From: Phycisphaerales bacterium
GTDB taxonomy: Bacteria > Planctomycetota > Phycisphaerae > UBA1845 > Fen-1342
Direction: 5' to 3'
Assembly: GCA_016716475.1 (NCBI GenBank)
Contig: JADJWG010000004.1
Location: 1 to 64,000, forward strand
Length of the DNA: 64,000 bases
Both the position numbers and the translations under genes were made by a program. A model generated the notes under the pieces. It was not told the origin of the DNA and did no database searches. It worked only from the letters and a program-made list of their open reading frames with translations. This document shows, piece by piece, positions 23,605-34,781 of this stretch (the first letter of the stretch is position 1; every line of letters starts with the position of its first letter).

Positions 23605-26373
23605 TCACGACCCGCGGGGCCACTCCCAGGGTGGTTGGCGGCCGAGTCGCCAACCGCACAATCCCGCAATTGTGAGCAGTAACGCTGGCGCCAAGCCCGC
23701 GCCAAAGCCACCGCACGCGATGGGCTGCGGATTGAAGGCCTGGGAGGGTGGCGCATTCTCGGTCACTCCAGCGACGACTGAATCCAAGGTGGTTTCCGCG
23801 CCTGCGAGGGTGGCAAAGTACGCTGTGACGGTGAGGTCCGACTCCAGCGTAAAGGCCCAGGGGTTCACATACACCAGCGCGCCTTCGGATGATTGCCAGC
23901 GCTCGAAGCGGTAGCCGACGGCTGGTTGGGCGGACAGTTCCACGGTGGTTCCCGCGTTGTAGGTTCCGTTGCTGGCTGTGGCCGGCGTTGCGGACACGCG
24001 CCCTGCTCCGCTCGGAAAGGTGATGATGCGGAGTGTGCCGGTTGCGGGCTGGTAGCTGCGCAGCAGACTGAGTGTCTGGTCGGCGGACACCTGCACGAGT
24101 TCTCGCGCGGGCGCGACCCAGCCCCCGCGCGGGGCGTACTCGACGACGTATACCCCCACTGGCAGGTCACTCAGGAGGGCTCCGCTCGGCTGCCACGCGC
24201 CGTGTTCGATCCGCCACAAACCGGTACCGTCAAGGACCGGCTCCGGCGCGAGGTCGATGCGCAGGGCGCCCTTCAGGGGTTCGGCGGTAAACACAACTTC
24301 CGTCTGACTCGTCGCCAGGGCGTGCAGTGTGAGGCGCGGCGGGTCGAAGCGGTAACCGTAACGTTGCGGCACGAGTTCGCCTGTGAAGCCGTAGGGCAGG
24401 TTCGCAGTGAACCGGCCGTCCGCACTGGTTCGCACGCTGGTCGCGAAGCCGTCGATGACCACGTTGCCGAGCCCGGCACCACCCGCGTGCAAGACCTGGC
24501 CGGCGATCACGAGTGGCACCGGGAGTGCGGTGAAGTCTGCCGCCAGGTGGTCACCGGCGAGACCGCTGAACGACCGCTGCGGCGGATCGAAAGTCCAGCC
24601 GGTCTTGGTGGGTGTCAGGGTGCCGGAGAAGCCCCACGGCAGCGCCGCGCGGTACTCGCCGGCCGCGTTCGTGACCGGGGCTCCCGGCAGGCCGGCGAGC
24701 ACGACGCCGCTCAAGGGTACGCCACCGGCAGCGTGGATGGCTCCGCCGAGTGTCACCGCTCCATGCTGCGCGGTGATGTTGAGTCGCACGGCTCCCACGA
24801 TGTCACCCTGGGCCGCCACGCGCACGGCGTAAGTCGCGCCCTGCGTCATATCGACAGTGACCCGTGCAATACCATCCGACGCGGTGACACTCGTTGCGCA
24901 GCCAAGTTCAGTTCCGGCGCAGTCGGTGTATACACTGAGCACCGTAGTTACGGCGCTGCCGGCCGTGTCGAATGTCGCGGTGCCGTCGTAGGGTGCGGAG
25001 AAGCGCCACCAGACGTCCGCCGTTCCACCGCCACCGCACGTGGCGGTGCCGTCGTTCGTGGCGCCGATGAGAGCAGCATCGAACGTGCCCGGGGCGACGA
25101 ACGGTGCATCCCCGCAGCGGTCGCCCGGAGCGCTGCTGCCCGTACCCGTACCGCGCAGTGGTAGGTCCAAGTTGGTGTCCCCAGTGAATCGCAGTGTACT
25201 GGTCGCAAGTCCGACCAGCGTCGGCGCATAACGCACGGTCAGGTACGCCGTTTGGCCGGCGCCAAGCGTGAACTGGCTGTTGCCGACCAGGGTGAAGGGC
25301 GGCGCGAGTCCGCCGGCGGTGAGGTTGAGCGTGTGTCCGCCGAGATTCCGGAGTTGGAGGATGGTATCGTTGAAACTGCCGACAGCCACGTTACCACTTT
25401 CGAGCGTCGCGGGCGTCGCTTCGAGCGCGGTCGCCGGCGTGTATTCGATGAAGTTGGCGGCATAGCCGATCTGCGAGCGGCCGTACTCGATGCGCATGTA
25501 GCCGCCCTCGCCCCAGTTCGTACCCCACGAATTGCGGACGATCCAGACCCCTGACGAGCCCTGCTCGTCGTCCCAGCCGACGATCACGATCGCATGGTTG
25601 ACGGTGCCCTGCTCGTCGATGTTGAAGATGCCACCCGAGTATGCCGTGAATGCGTCGCCGGCGTAGACCGCGGCCGCGATGGGGCCGTACTGGTGAATGG
25701 CCTGCTTGATCTGTTCAACCGTGGGGACTGTCGACCAGTTGCCGACGTAGGCCCAGTTGTCGATCGTGTACGCACGCTCGTAGGGACAACCGTTGCAGGG
25801 GGCGTTCGCAGCCACGTAGGGGAACGCGCTTTCGAGCACCGCGCCGGAGGCGCCACAGGCGTCGGCGGAACCGGCGTGCAACTGGTGTACGAACCAGCCG
25901 CCGTTGCAGTTGTAGCCATACGGGTTACAGCTTACGAGCCACTGCTCGGAGAGGTCGACATTGATTCCGTCGTGGATGCGGATGGCACATTCAAGCGGTC
26001 CGGTGGTGGCGAAGGCCCAGCAGCTTCCGCACCAGAGCTGGTCGCGGATCGGCGGCAGACCCGTGACGGCGCGCCAGTCGAACGTCTCGGGCAGCACTCC
26101 CCGGAGCTGCCCGCCGGGGTCGACGAAGCGGGCCCCGAGCTGCCAATTCGGCGGTGGAGCGAGCGCGGCTAGTGCTGCGCGCGGTTGCGCCGTGGCGGCG
26201 TTCGGACCCACGTCGAAGGTCCAGCCCTCCTGGGCTCTTCGCCGTTCCAGGTCGGCGAGCTCATCCGGTCCCAACTGGGCTGCCGCGAGCGCACCGCCAC
26301 AGAGGAGAACAGCGAGAGCCATCCCGCTCGAAGTACGGTTGGCGCGCAGTGCGACTTGGGCATGGGGGCGCAT
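23605..26373 (-). CDS. Secreted papain-family (C1) cysteine protease, multidomain
   Basis: A 922-residue exported protease. After the signal (residues ~18-33) and a short propeptide comes a C1 peptidase domain with the complete catalytic set: oxyanion Q112 and C118 in DQLWCGSCWAF, H260 in VNHAIVIVGW and N281 in VRNSWGTNWGEGGYM. Downstream are an Ig-like ASPM/HYDIN-type domain (about 335-440), a PPC-like beta domain, two carboxypeptidase-regulatory-like repeats (GGVPLSGVVLAGL and GGAGLGNVVIDGF), and an InlB-type repeat (VGYRFERWQSS). The end has Cys-Gly, a hydrophobic helix (APALLLTIAGLCGW) and Arg, like a C-terminal sorting tail. GAAGGA precedes ATG 26373. Confidence 0.88.
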   Translation of the reverse strand: MRPHAQVALRANRTSSGMALAVLLCGGALAAAQLGPDELADLERRRAQEGWTFDVGPNAATAQPRAALAALAPPPNWQLGARFVDPGGQLRGVLPETFDWRAVTGLPPIRDQLWCGSCWAFATTGPLECAIRIHDGINVDLSEQWLVSCNPYGYNCNGGWFVHQLHAGSADACGASGAVLESAFPYVAANAPCNGCPYERAYTIDNWAYVGNWSTVPTVEQIKQAIHQYGPIAAAVYAGDAFTAYSGGIFNIDEQGTVNHAIVIVGWDDEQGSSGVWIVRNSWGTNWGEGGYMRIEYGRSQIGYAANFIEYTPATALEATPATLESGNVAVGSFNDTILQLRNLGGHTLNLTAGGLAPPFTLVGNSQFTLGAGQTAYLTVRYAPTLVGLATSTLRFTGDTNLDLPLRGTGTGSSAPGDRCGDAPFVAPGTFDAALIGATNDGTATCGGGGTADVWWRFSAPYDGTATFDTAGSAVTTVLSVYTDCAGTELGCATSVTASDGIARVTVDMTQGATYAVRVAAQGDIVGAVRLNITAQHGAVTLGGAIHAAGGVPLSGVVLAGLPGAPVTNAAGEYRAALPWGFSGTLTPTKTGWTFDPPQRSFSGLAGDHLAADFTALPVPLVIAGQVLHAGGAGLGNVVIDGFATSVRTSADGRFTANLPYGFTGELVPQRYGYRFDPPRLTLHALATSQTEVVFTAEPLKGALRIDLAPEPVLDGTGLWRIEHGAWQPSGALLSDLPVGVYVVEYAPRGGWVAPARELVQVSADQTLSLLRSYQPATGTLRIITFPSGAGRVSATPATASNGTYNAGTTVELSAQPAVGYRFERWQSSEGALVYVNPWAFTLESDLTVTAYFATLAGAETTLDSVVAGVTENAPPSQAFNPQPIACGGFGAGLAPALLLTIAGLCGWRLGRQPPWEWPRGS

Positions 26374-26689
26374 GGCTTCCTTCTCCCTGCTGCTGCGGAG
26401 GTCCTGTGGTCCGACCCCTGGGGCCGCACAGTTCCGCGCTGTGGCGCACATCGGCTCAAAGACGGCCGGTCCGCACTAGAGCACCAGTAAAGTGTGAAAT
26501 ACGTGTTCGGGAGATGTGAAAACGTCTGATAACACAAGCAGTTGCTCGAATTCTGTGCGAATGGGCGCGCGCTCGCCTGGTTCCTCGACATCTACTTTTG
26601 CTTGTTCGCCCTGGTCGCTGGCAGTACACTGCGAAATAGCCCGTCTTTTGCAGGCCGTTAGCACAACCTGTTCGGAGGAGAAGACCAAA
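26374..26689. other. Divergent intergenic region
   Basis: About 315 bases between the protease and kelch genes with no convincing coding sequence. It is AT-richer than its flanks. A sigma-70-like promoter for the rightward gene sits near its right end; no clear promoter was found for the leftward gene. Confidence 0.5.
26602..26630 (+). promoter_or_regulatory. Sigma-70-like promoter of kelch/dockerin gene
   Basis: TTGTTC (26602-26607), a 17-nt spacer and TACACT (26625-26630), 59 nt before the start codon, which itself has GGAGGAG upstream. The geometry is standard; the -10 equals the one suggested before recA. Confidence 0.5.
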
Positions 26690-29600
26690 ATGGCACGCCT
26701 TATGCGCCTTGCAGCCATGGTTCTATGTATGGCCATGGTCAGTCCGGCCACGCTGCTGGGGCAATTTCCGTCGGAACTGGTGGGGTTCAACAGTCCACCC
26801 ATTGATGATCCGGCGACGGCCCAGGAGATGTTCCGAATTCCCCAGTTCTCCGGGACGACCAGCCCGTACCTGTTGGCGAATACGACCGCCTTTGGGAACA
26901 ACGCGGCGTTCCGGGCCTCCGGTCTGCAAACCGAGGGCGCTGCGGCGTTGCAGGTCTTCTTCCGTTGGTTGGATCCGGCGGATCCCGATGCGTGGGTGCG
27001 GCTCACCACTTTCGACGGGCCGGTGCGGCCGAACCCGGCGCTGGATGTGCGCGGCAAAGTGCGTTTCAAGGTGACGAACAAGAGTGAACTTTTCCGCGGT
27101 ACGGTCGGCATGTGTCTCGGCATTCGCGAGTCGGGCAATCTCGTCGCGCAGCTTGCGAATGGCGGCACGGCGGGTCCGATCGAGTGGGTCGGCGTGGATA
27201 CCACCATCAACGCCATCATCGCCGGGGCCAACGGCATCGTGGACACGGCCGCGGCCGGCGACGACGTGCAGATCCATGCGGTCGGCGCGAACGTGGCGGC
27301 CCTGCCACTTGGTACGGCCGTCATCGGTCCGGGTCCGAATGGTGTGATCGACACGCTCCCGGCGGGCGACGACCAGACGCGGTACGGCTATTTCATCGCG
27401 GCGAACGGCACGCGGACGCCGATCCCGGCGCTCACCTTGCCGCCGGCGCCGTTTGCCTACACGGTCGAGTGGAACCTTGCGACCGGGCAGGTTTCGCTGA
27501 ATGGCGTACCGCAGGGTGGTGGCATCGTCGGCTTCACGGGCGACAACGTGCTGAGTGCGCCGAATGATCGCGGTACGCTGGAACACATCGCCATCACGAA
27601 CATTGACACCGATGCGGCGATTCTGATCGACTTCGCGATTGATGAGTTGCAGTTCGAGGCCCTGGCGCCCGATCCGACCCCCGCGCCCGCGATTGTGGCG
27701 CCGGTGGTGAATACGAACACGTTCGTCCAGGTGAACTGTGTGGCCGGCGCGACCAGCGCTGCGCTCTACCGCAACGGCAATCTTGCCGGTACGGTGGTGC
27801 CGTTCGACGGCCTGGCCACGTTCGGACCGCTGGTCCTGAACGTGGGCGACGTACTGACGGCCACCCAGACCGCCAATGGGATGGTCAGTCCGTTCTCAGC
27901 GCCGGTGATTGTCTTTGCGGCCGGCACGGCCCTGGCGGACAACTTCGACAGCTATGCTTCGCAAGCGGAGCTGGAGGCGGTCTGGCAGCAGACCGCGCCG
28001 GCGAACCCGCGGCGGCCGTTGCTCGCGCAGGGCGGGGCGGCGAGCTGCGAGAACATGATCTTCGTCGAGACCGCCGGCGAGACCTCGCGCCTGTACTACA
28101 ACCTCGGGCAGGTCAATGGCACCGACGCGGAGCCGCTGCTCGTAACGTACTGGTACAAGCACTCCTCGAACAACGCGAACGCGCGCGACCGGTTCGAGCT
28201 GACGCCGTCCCTCACACGCGTGTTCGGTGCTTTGGGCTTCGCGTTCACCAACGGTGTCGGCGGCCTGCACGGCCAGCAGTACACTTCCATGACAAGTTCA
28301 CCAACCCCGGTGATCGCGGGTTACGTTTCCGACTATTTCAACTACGACTACGCCCTGACCGGCGTGGCGCGCGAGGCCGATGTCTGGCAGAAGATGCAGA
28401 TCGAGGTCAAGAGTGCGGTCGTGAACTTCTACATCAACGACCAGCTCGCGAACCCGCTCGACCCCGTGACGCTCGAGCCGGTGTGGCCGGGCGGTGTGCC
28501 ACGCGTCAACAACGATGCTTTCCAGTACATCATCATCGGGACCGGCTTCTCCACGAACGGCTCGGCCTTCATGTATGACAATCTGTCGGTGACGCTGGGC
28601 GGCGCGCCGGTGCCTTTTGGCCCGCCCAATCCTGTCCCGTCACCGACGCCGGTCGGCCCGCTCTTCCCGGGCCAGACGACGGTGACGGCTGACGGTGTCC
28701 TGGACACGGCCGACACAGTTTCTGTGTTTGCCAATGGTGTCCTGGTGGGTACGGCGAACGGGCCCTTTGTTGGCGGCACTGCCGCGGTGCCGGTGACAGC
28801 CCTCACGAACGCTGCACTGGTGAACGCGACCCAGACGCAGGGCGGCACGGAAAGTTGCCTGTCGTCTGCGTTGACGGTTTCTGTGCCGGCGCCGGCCGTG
28901 CAGGCGACACTGTTGCCGGGCCAGGCGACCGTGCAGGTCAGCAATATCGAGGAAAACCTTGCTTCGGAGGTGACCGTCTATCGCGATCTGGGCGAAGGGG
29001 AACGCCAGCCGCTGGGCCAGGCGTTGAATCCCACGACGGACCCGGTGACGGTCGTAACCATTCCGATTGAGCAGGGTTGGATCCTTGTGGCGACCCAGAC
29101 AATCGGCGGCGTGGAAAGCCCGGCCTCGGCGGGAGTGGAGGTACGTGATCCGGGCGCGATCCGTGGCTGGATCCAGACGACCTCGCTTCCGGCGGGACTG
29201 ACCGACCATGGCGCGGTCTACCTCAACGGTTACGTTTACGTCATCGGCGGGCGTTCCGATGCTTCCGGCACGGCGGCGACGCCGGTGTACTATGCCCCGG
29301 TGAACGAGAACGGCAGTCTTGGTGTGTGGACGACCACGACCAGTCTGCCCGTACCCCTTGCCACGCACGGTGTCGCGGCACACAACGGCCGTGTGTATGC
29401 CTGGGGCGGCTGGACCGCCGGCTTTGCGACGCGAAACACGGGGTACTACGCCCCCCAGAATCCGAACGGATCACTGGGCGCCTGGACGCTCTCAGCCCAG
29501 GTTCTTCCGAACAACACGGATGTGTCGCCGCAGGGTACGCAGATGGATGCGTTCGGTCGTGGCGTGATGGCGCACAATGGCGTGCTGTACACGATCAACG

Positions 29601-30325
29601 GTGAATGGGACAGCGGCGCCGCCTTCGGCAACACGAACTCCTGTTACTTCAGCGTTCTCCAGCCCAACGGCGACTACGGCCCGTGGCAGCAGACCACTTC
29701 GACGGCGACGGCGACCGGTTCGTGGTTCCACGGCGTGGCCGTCATTCAAGGCAACACCAAGGCCTGGAAATACCGCGTCGCGGGCAACTATCGCGGCACC
29801 AACGAGCGTGACATGCTGCGGGCCGAAATTCTGCCCGGCGGTGCGCTCGGTACGTGGGAAGCTGATCCGAATCTGTTCCCGGTCGGCCGCTACGAGCACG
29901 CCTGCGCAGTCGTTCGCAACCGTTGGATCTTCGTGGTGGGCGGCCTGTTCGGTGCGACCACGCAGAATACCGTCCACTACACGCGCGTGAACCGCGCGAC
30001 GGGCGAGTTGACCCCGTGGGTGCAGGCCCCCAACTATCCGTTGTCGCTGAGTCGCCTGACGTCGGTCACCTACGAGGCCGGCGGCAAGACCTACCTGCTG
30101 GTGGTCAGCGGTGGCCCGTACACCGGTGCCGGCCGCAATCCCTCCTGCTATTACGCGCAGGTCGGTCTCTATTACAACATGAGTGATCTCGCCAATTTCC
30201 AGGCCTGTTACGCGCCGGGTACCCCGGTCGATCCGGCCTGTGCCGAGGACCATGACCTGAACGACGATGGCGTGGTCAACTCGGTTGACTTCTTCGAGTT
30301 CCTTGAGACCTTCATCGGCCTGTAA
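26690..30325 (+). CDS. Large secreted kelch-like repeat protein with dockerin-type tail
   Basis: A 1211-residue exported protein with a signal peptide (MRLAAMVLCMAMVSPATLLG-type, residues 4-24). The first ~300 residues are beta-rich with SdrD/Ig-like repeats; a jelly-roll-like region (about 415-640) begins DNFDSYASQAELEAVW and resembles concanavalin-like lectin domains. About five kelch-like blades occupy residues ~820-1165, each of the form LPxxLxxHGxxxxNGxVYxxGG...NGSLGxW. The C-terminus is a dockerin-type calcium loop DLNDDGVVNSVDFFEFL. GGAGGAG precedes the ATG. Likely a surface or matrix adhesin-type protein; no enzymatic motif seen. Confidence 0.82.
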   Translation: MARLMRLAAMVLCMAMVSPATLLGQFPSELVGFNSPPIDDPATAQEMFRIPQFSGTTSPYLLANTTAFGNNAAFRASGLQTEGAAALQVFFRWLDPADPDAWVRLTTFDGPVRPNPALDVRGKVRFKVTNKSELFRGTVGMCLGIRESGNLVAQLANGGTAGPIEWVGVDTTINAIIAGANGIVDTAAAGDDVQIHAVGANVAALPLGTAVIGPGPNGVIDTLPAGDDQTRYGYFIAANGTRTPIPALTLPPAPFAYTVEWNLATGQVSLNGVPQGGGIVGFTGDNVLSAPNDRGTLEHIAITNIDTDAAILIDFAIDELQFEALAPDPTPAPAIVAPVVNTNTFVQVNCVAGATSAALYRNGNLAGTVVPFDGLATFGPLVLNVGDVLTATQTANGMVSPFSAPVIVFAAGTALADNFDSYASQAELEAVWQQTAPANPRRPLLAQGGAASCENMIFVETAGETSRLYYNLGQVNGTDAEPLLVTYWYKHSSNNANARDRFELTPSLTRVFGALGFAFTNGVGGLHGQQYTSMTSSPTPVIAGYVSDYFNYDYALTGVAREADVWQKMQIEVKSAVVNFYINDQLANPLDPVTLEPVWPGGVPRVNNDAFQYIIIGTGFSTNGSAFMYDNLSVTLGGAPVPFGPPNPVPSPTPVGPLFPGQTTVTADGVLDTADTVSVFANGVLVGTANGPFVGGTAAVPVTALTNAALVNATQTQGGTESCLSSALTVSVPAPAVQATLLPGQATVQVSNIEENLASEVTVYRDLGEGERQPLGQALNPTTDPVTVVTIPIEQGWILVATQTIGGVESPASAGVEVRDPGAIRGWIQTTSLPAGLTDHGAVYLNGYVYVIGGRSDASGTAATPVYYAPVNENGSLGVWTTTTSLPVPLATHGVAAHNGRVYAWGGWTAGFATRNTGYYAPQNPNGSLGAWTLSAQVLPNNTDVSPQGTQMDAFGRGVMAHNGVLYTINGEWDSGAAFGNTNSCYFSVLQPNGDYGPWQQTTSTATATGSWFHGVAVIQGNTKAWKYRVAGNYRGTNERDMLRAEILPGGALGTWEADPNLFPVGRYEHACAVVRNRWIFVVGGLFGATTQNTVHYTRVNRATGELTPWVQAPNYPLSLSRLTSVTYEAGGKTYLLVVSGGPYTGAGRNPSCYYAQVGLYYNMSDLANFQACYAPGTPVDPACAEDHDLNDDGVVNSVDFFEFLETFIGL

Positions 30326-30357
30326 GGTTGCAGGTCGCCTGGATTTTCAGCCCTTCT

Positions 30358-30403
30358 GCGGAGCGCTCCAAGCCACCGGGGCGCTCCGCTGGCGTTCCGG
30401 TGG
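30358..30403 (+). repeat. Candidate RNA pseudoknot after kelch gene
   Basis: GCGGAGCGC (30358-30366) pairs with GCGCTCCGC (30381-30389), a perfect 9-bp stem. Its loop holds CCACCGG (30373-30379), which pairs with CCGGTGG (30397-30403) outside the stem. The two helices are compatible as an H-type pseudoknot with loops of 6, 1 and 7 nt, or may compete. It lies 33 nt after the kelch stop codon and could be a terminator or a leader element for glgX, whose start is about 155 nt further on. Confidence 0.5.
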
Positions 30404-30559
30404 TCTACGTTTTATGTCTTGGCGGCCCGCCTGAGCGGGCGCGCCAGGCAGATTGTTCCGCTGGTCGCTGTCGGTGAAAGCGGTTATCGTCCGCCCCAGC
30501 GCGGCCGCACGGAAGTGGCCGGCCAACCGCAGACCATTCAGACCAGCGAAGACGCCCCA

Positions 30560-32749
<2,190 letters not shown>

Positions 32750-32858
32750 TGCTGCGCACACGGGTCAGTGGGCCGCGGTCCAACAGCCCGCTCGCTTTCA
32801 CGGGAGCGCGGGCGCGGGTACGCTGACGAAACAGGGACCGCCGGTCATTGCAGTTCGC

Positions 32859-34640
32859 ATGAACAAAAGAGCGCTCATGTTCTGCCCGCCCCTCCTCCTG
32901 ATGGTGTTTGCCATGTCGCTCGCGATGCACGACCCGTTACCACTTGCCCTTGTGGATCGAATCGAACAGGTGATTGCCGCCTTCGAGCCCCCCTGGTTGC
33001 CAACCGAGCGTCCGCTGCGCGGAACCGACCTGGTACTCGACGTGGCCAGCGATCCGCCCGGCGGCGGTTCGTGGGACAGCGTGCCGCTCTTCGCGGCCGA
33101 GTATCTCTATCATTTGGTCAAACAGGGCGGTGCGCGGCCCCGGCTGCTGCGCGGCGGTACGTGGCTCCCCGTGGAGGAGGACGAGGCCGCAGGCCCACCA
33201 TTACCCGTCAACCGGCAGCGGATCACGATCACTTGGCAGGGTGAATCCGCCGCGGCCCCGCGCGTTGTTGTCGAAGCACGGGGTCCGGCCGCTGAAGCGG
33301 ACACGCTGGCGGCACATGTCCAGAATGCGCTGCGTACGCGGCTCGCCGACCTTCCCTTCATGGTGGATTGGCGCCCGGCAAGCGGGGCTGATGCGGCGGC
33401 GGAGCTTGGACTGCGCCTCCGTGTGCAGTGGCCCGCGCCGACCGCGGAATCGCCCGCCGGCTGGCGCGTCTACCGGGGGTTGGGACGCGGAGTGTACGAG
33501 GGTCTGGCAAGCTACCACCGGCAGGTTTTACAGCGACCGGCAGCCACCCCCACGCGGGCAGAGGCGGAGACGCGGCGTTTCCGCGAGGCGGAGCGGCTTG
33601 CCAGATCGATCTTTCCGGAGGGCGCACTGCCGCCGGAGCGGGCCGGTTGGTTTTGTGAGAAGTTCGTACGCCTCGGGGTTCGGGATCGCAGTCTGACACT
33701 CTTCGTACTCGCGGCCGAGACCGACGGTGAAACCGTCACGCTGCGCGGCTCGACCAATGTCCCCGCCTTGGCGCTGGGTGTCGAGCGGGCGCTTGCATCC
33801 GTCGGCCTTCGTGATGTCCGCAACGAGATTCGCACTTTGCCCGATGAGGTTGCACTCGGCGGTCAGCGTTTTGGCATCTGCTGTGTGCCCCACATGCTGA
33901 GCTATGACCGACCCGGGGACGGGGGCGGGCTGCAGACGCAGTTGCTGTTGGGGGAGCCCGTATTCCTGCTGGACCGGCGTGACGGGCACTACCTCCTGCA
34001 CGCGAGCGACGGCTACTGGGGCTGGGTGCCGGAGACCGCTATCCAGCCGGTTGCAGAGGATGAATTCTGGCGCTACCTGGACGCGCCGGTTGCGGTGGTG
34101 TTGGAGGAATTCGACCTGGGTGGGCTGCGCGTACCACGCGGAGCGCGGGTGGCGTGGCAGACTGACACCGAGGGTCGTGAGCAGGTTTGGATTCCCGGCC
34201 ATGCGCCTCTCCCGGTCGCCTCTGCACACCTGAGACCCGTGGGACCGAACGGTCGCACGGAACTCCGCCTCGCAGCCGCCCTCGACCTGCTGCATATCCC
34301 CTATGTCTTCGGCGGCCGCTCACCGTGGGGGCTGGATTGCAGTGGGCTGGTGACGAACATCGCTGCACAGGCCGGTGACCGGCCCGCCCGCGATGCCTGG
34401 CAGCAGGCCCTCGGCGGAACGCTTGTCGCGACGGCTACAGCGCGGGCGGGGCTGCGAGCTGGTGATCTCGTCTACTTCACAAACGCCAGCGGCCGGATTT
34501 ATCACACCGGCATCGCCCTCTCCGCCACACACTTCCTGCATGCGTCACCGCCGGCGGTCCGGATCAACAGTCTGCGTGCCGGCGATCGGCTGTATGACGC
34601 CGGGCTGGACCAGGATTTCTTCCTCGCGAAGCGGCCGTAG
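32859..34640 (+). CDS. NlpC/P60 (C40) cell-wall peptidase with SH3-like domains
   Basis: A 593-residue exported enzyme expected to cleave peptidoglycan stem peptides. It begins with a signal segment (MFCPPLLLMVFAMSLA). Residues ~40-290 form a beta/alpha domain I do not recognise with confidence (it begins DLVLDVASDPPGGGSWDSV). Residues ~335-405 and ~410-455 look like bacterial SH3 domains (GHYLLHASDGYWGWVP). The C40 domain has C494 in WGLDCSGL and H549 in RIYHTGIAL, the usual nucleophile and general base. The upstream ATG at 32604 would overlap glgX and is rejected. Confidence 0.85.
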   Translation: MNKRALMFCPPLLLMVFAMSLAMHDPLPLALVDRIEQVIAAFEPPWLPTERPLRGTDLVLDVASDPPGGGSWDSVPLFAAEYLYHLVKQGGARPRLLRGGTWLPVEEDEAAGPPLPVNRQRITITWQGESAAAPRVVVEARGPAAEADTLAAHVQNALRTRLADLPFMVDWRPASGADAAAELGLRLRVQWPAPTAESPAGWRVYRGLGRGVYEGLASYHRQVLQRPAATPTRAEAETRRFREAERLARSIFPEGALPPERAGWFCEKFVRLGVRDRSLTLFVLAAETDGETVTLRGSTNVPALALGVERALASVGLRDVRNEIRTLPDEVALGGQRFGICCVPHMLSYDRPGDGGGLQTQLLLGEPVFLLDRRDGHYLLHASDGYWGWVPETAIQPVAEDEFWRYLDAPVAVVLEEFDLGGLRVPRGARVAWQTDTEGREQVWIPGHAPLPVASAHLRPVGPNGRTELRLAAALDLLHIPYVFGGRSPWGLDCSGLVTNIAAQAGDRPARDAWQQALGGTLVATATARAGLRAGDLVYFTNASGRIYHTGIALSATHFLHASPPAVRINSLRAGDRLYDAGLDQDFFLAKRP

Positions 34641-34720
34641 GGGTGAAGGGGGGTTTGCGGTGATCGCGGCTTCGGCGGAGAGCGCCGGTCCGGGTGGAAT
34701 GGCCTGCGGGGTCCGCGCCC

Positions 34721-34748
34721 TTGAAATCGCACCATTCCGCGCTATATT
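34721..34748 (+). promoter_or_regulatory. Sigma-70-like promoter of GbsR-type regulator gene
   Basis: TTGAAA (34721-34726), a 16-nt spacer and TATATT (34743-34748), 33 nt before the ATG at 34782. It is the best consensus match in the window. Confidence 0.6.
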
Positions 34749-34759
34749 TCGGTACATTC

Positions 34760-34770
34760 TGAAACTTTCA
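34760..34770. promoter_or_regulatory. Possible operator palindrome
   Basis: TGAAACTTTCA is an 11-nt perfect palindrome just downstream of the expected transcription start and 11 nt before the ATG. GAAA here also pairs with TTTC right after the -10 box. MarR-type regulators often bind such sites to control their own gene. Confidence 0.4.
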
Positions 34771-34781
34771 TGGAGACCGGA

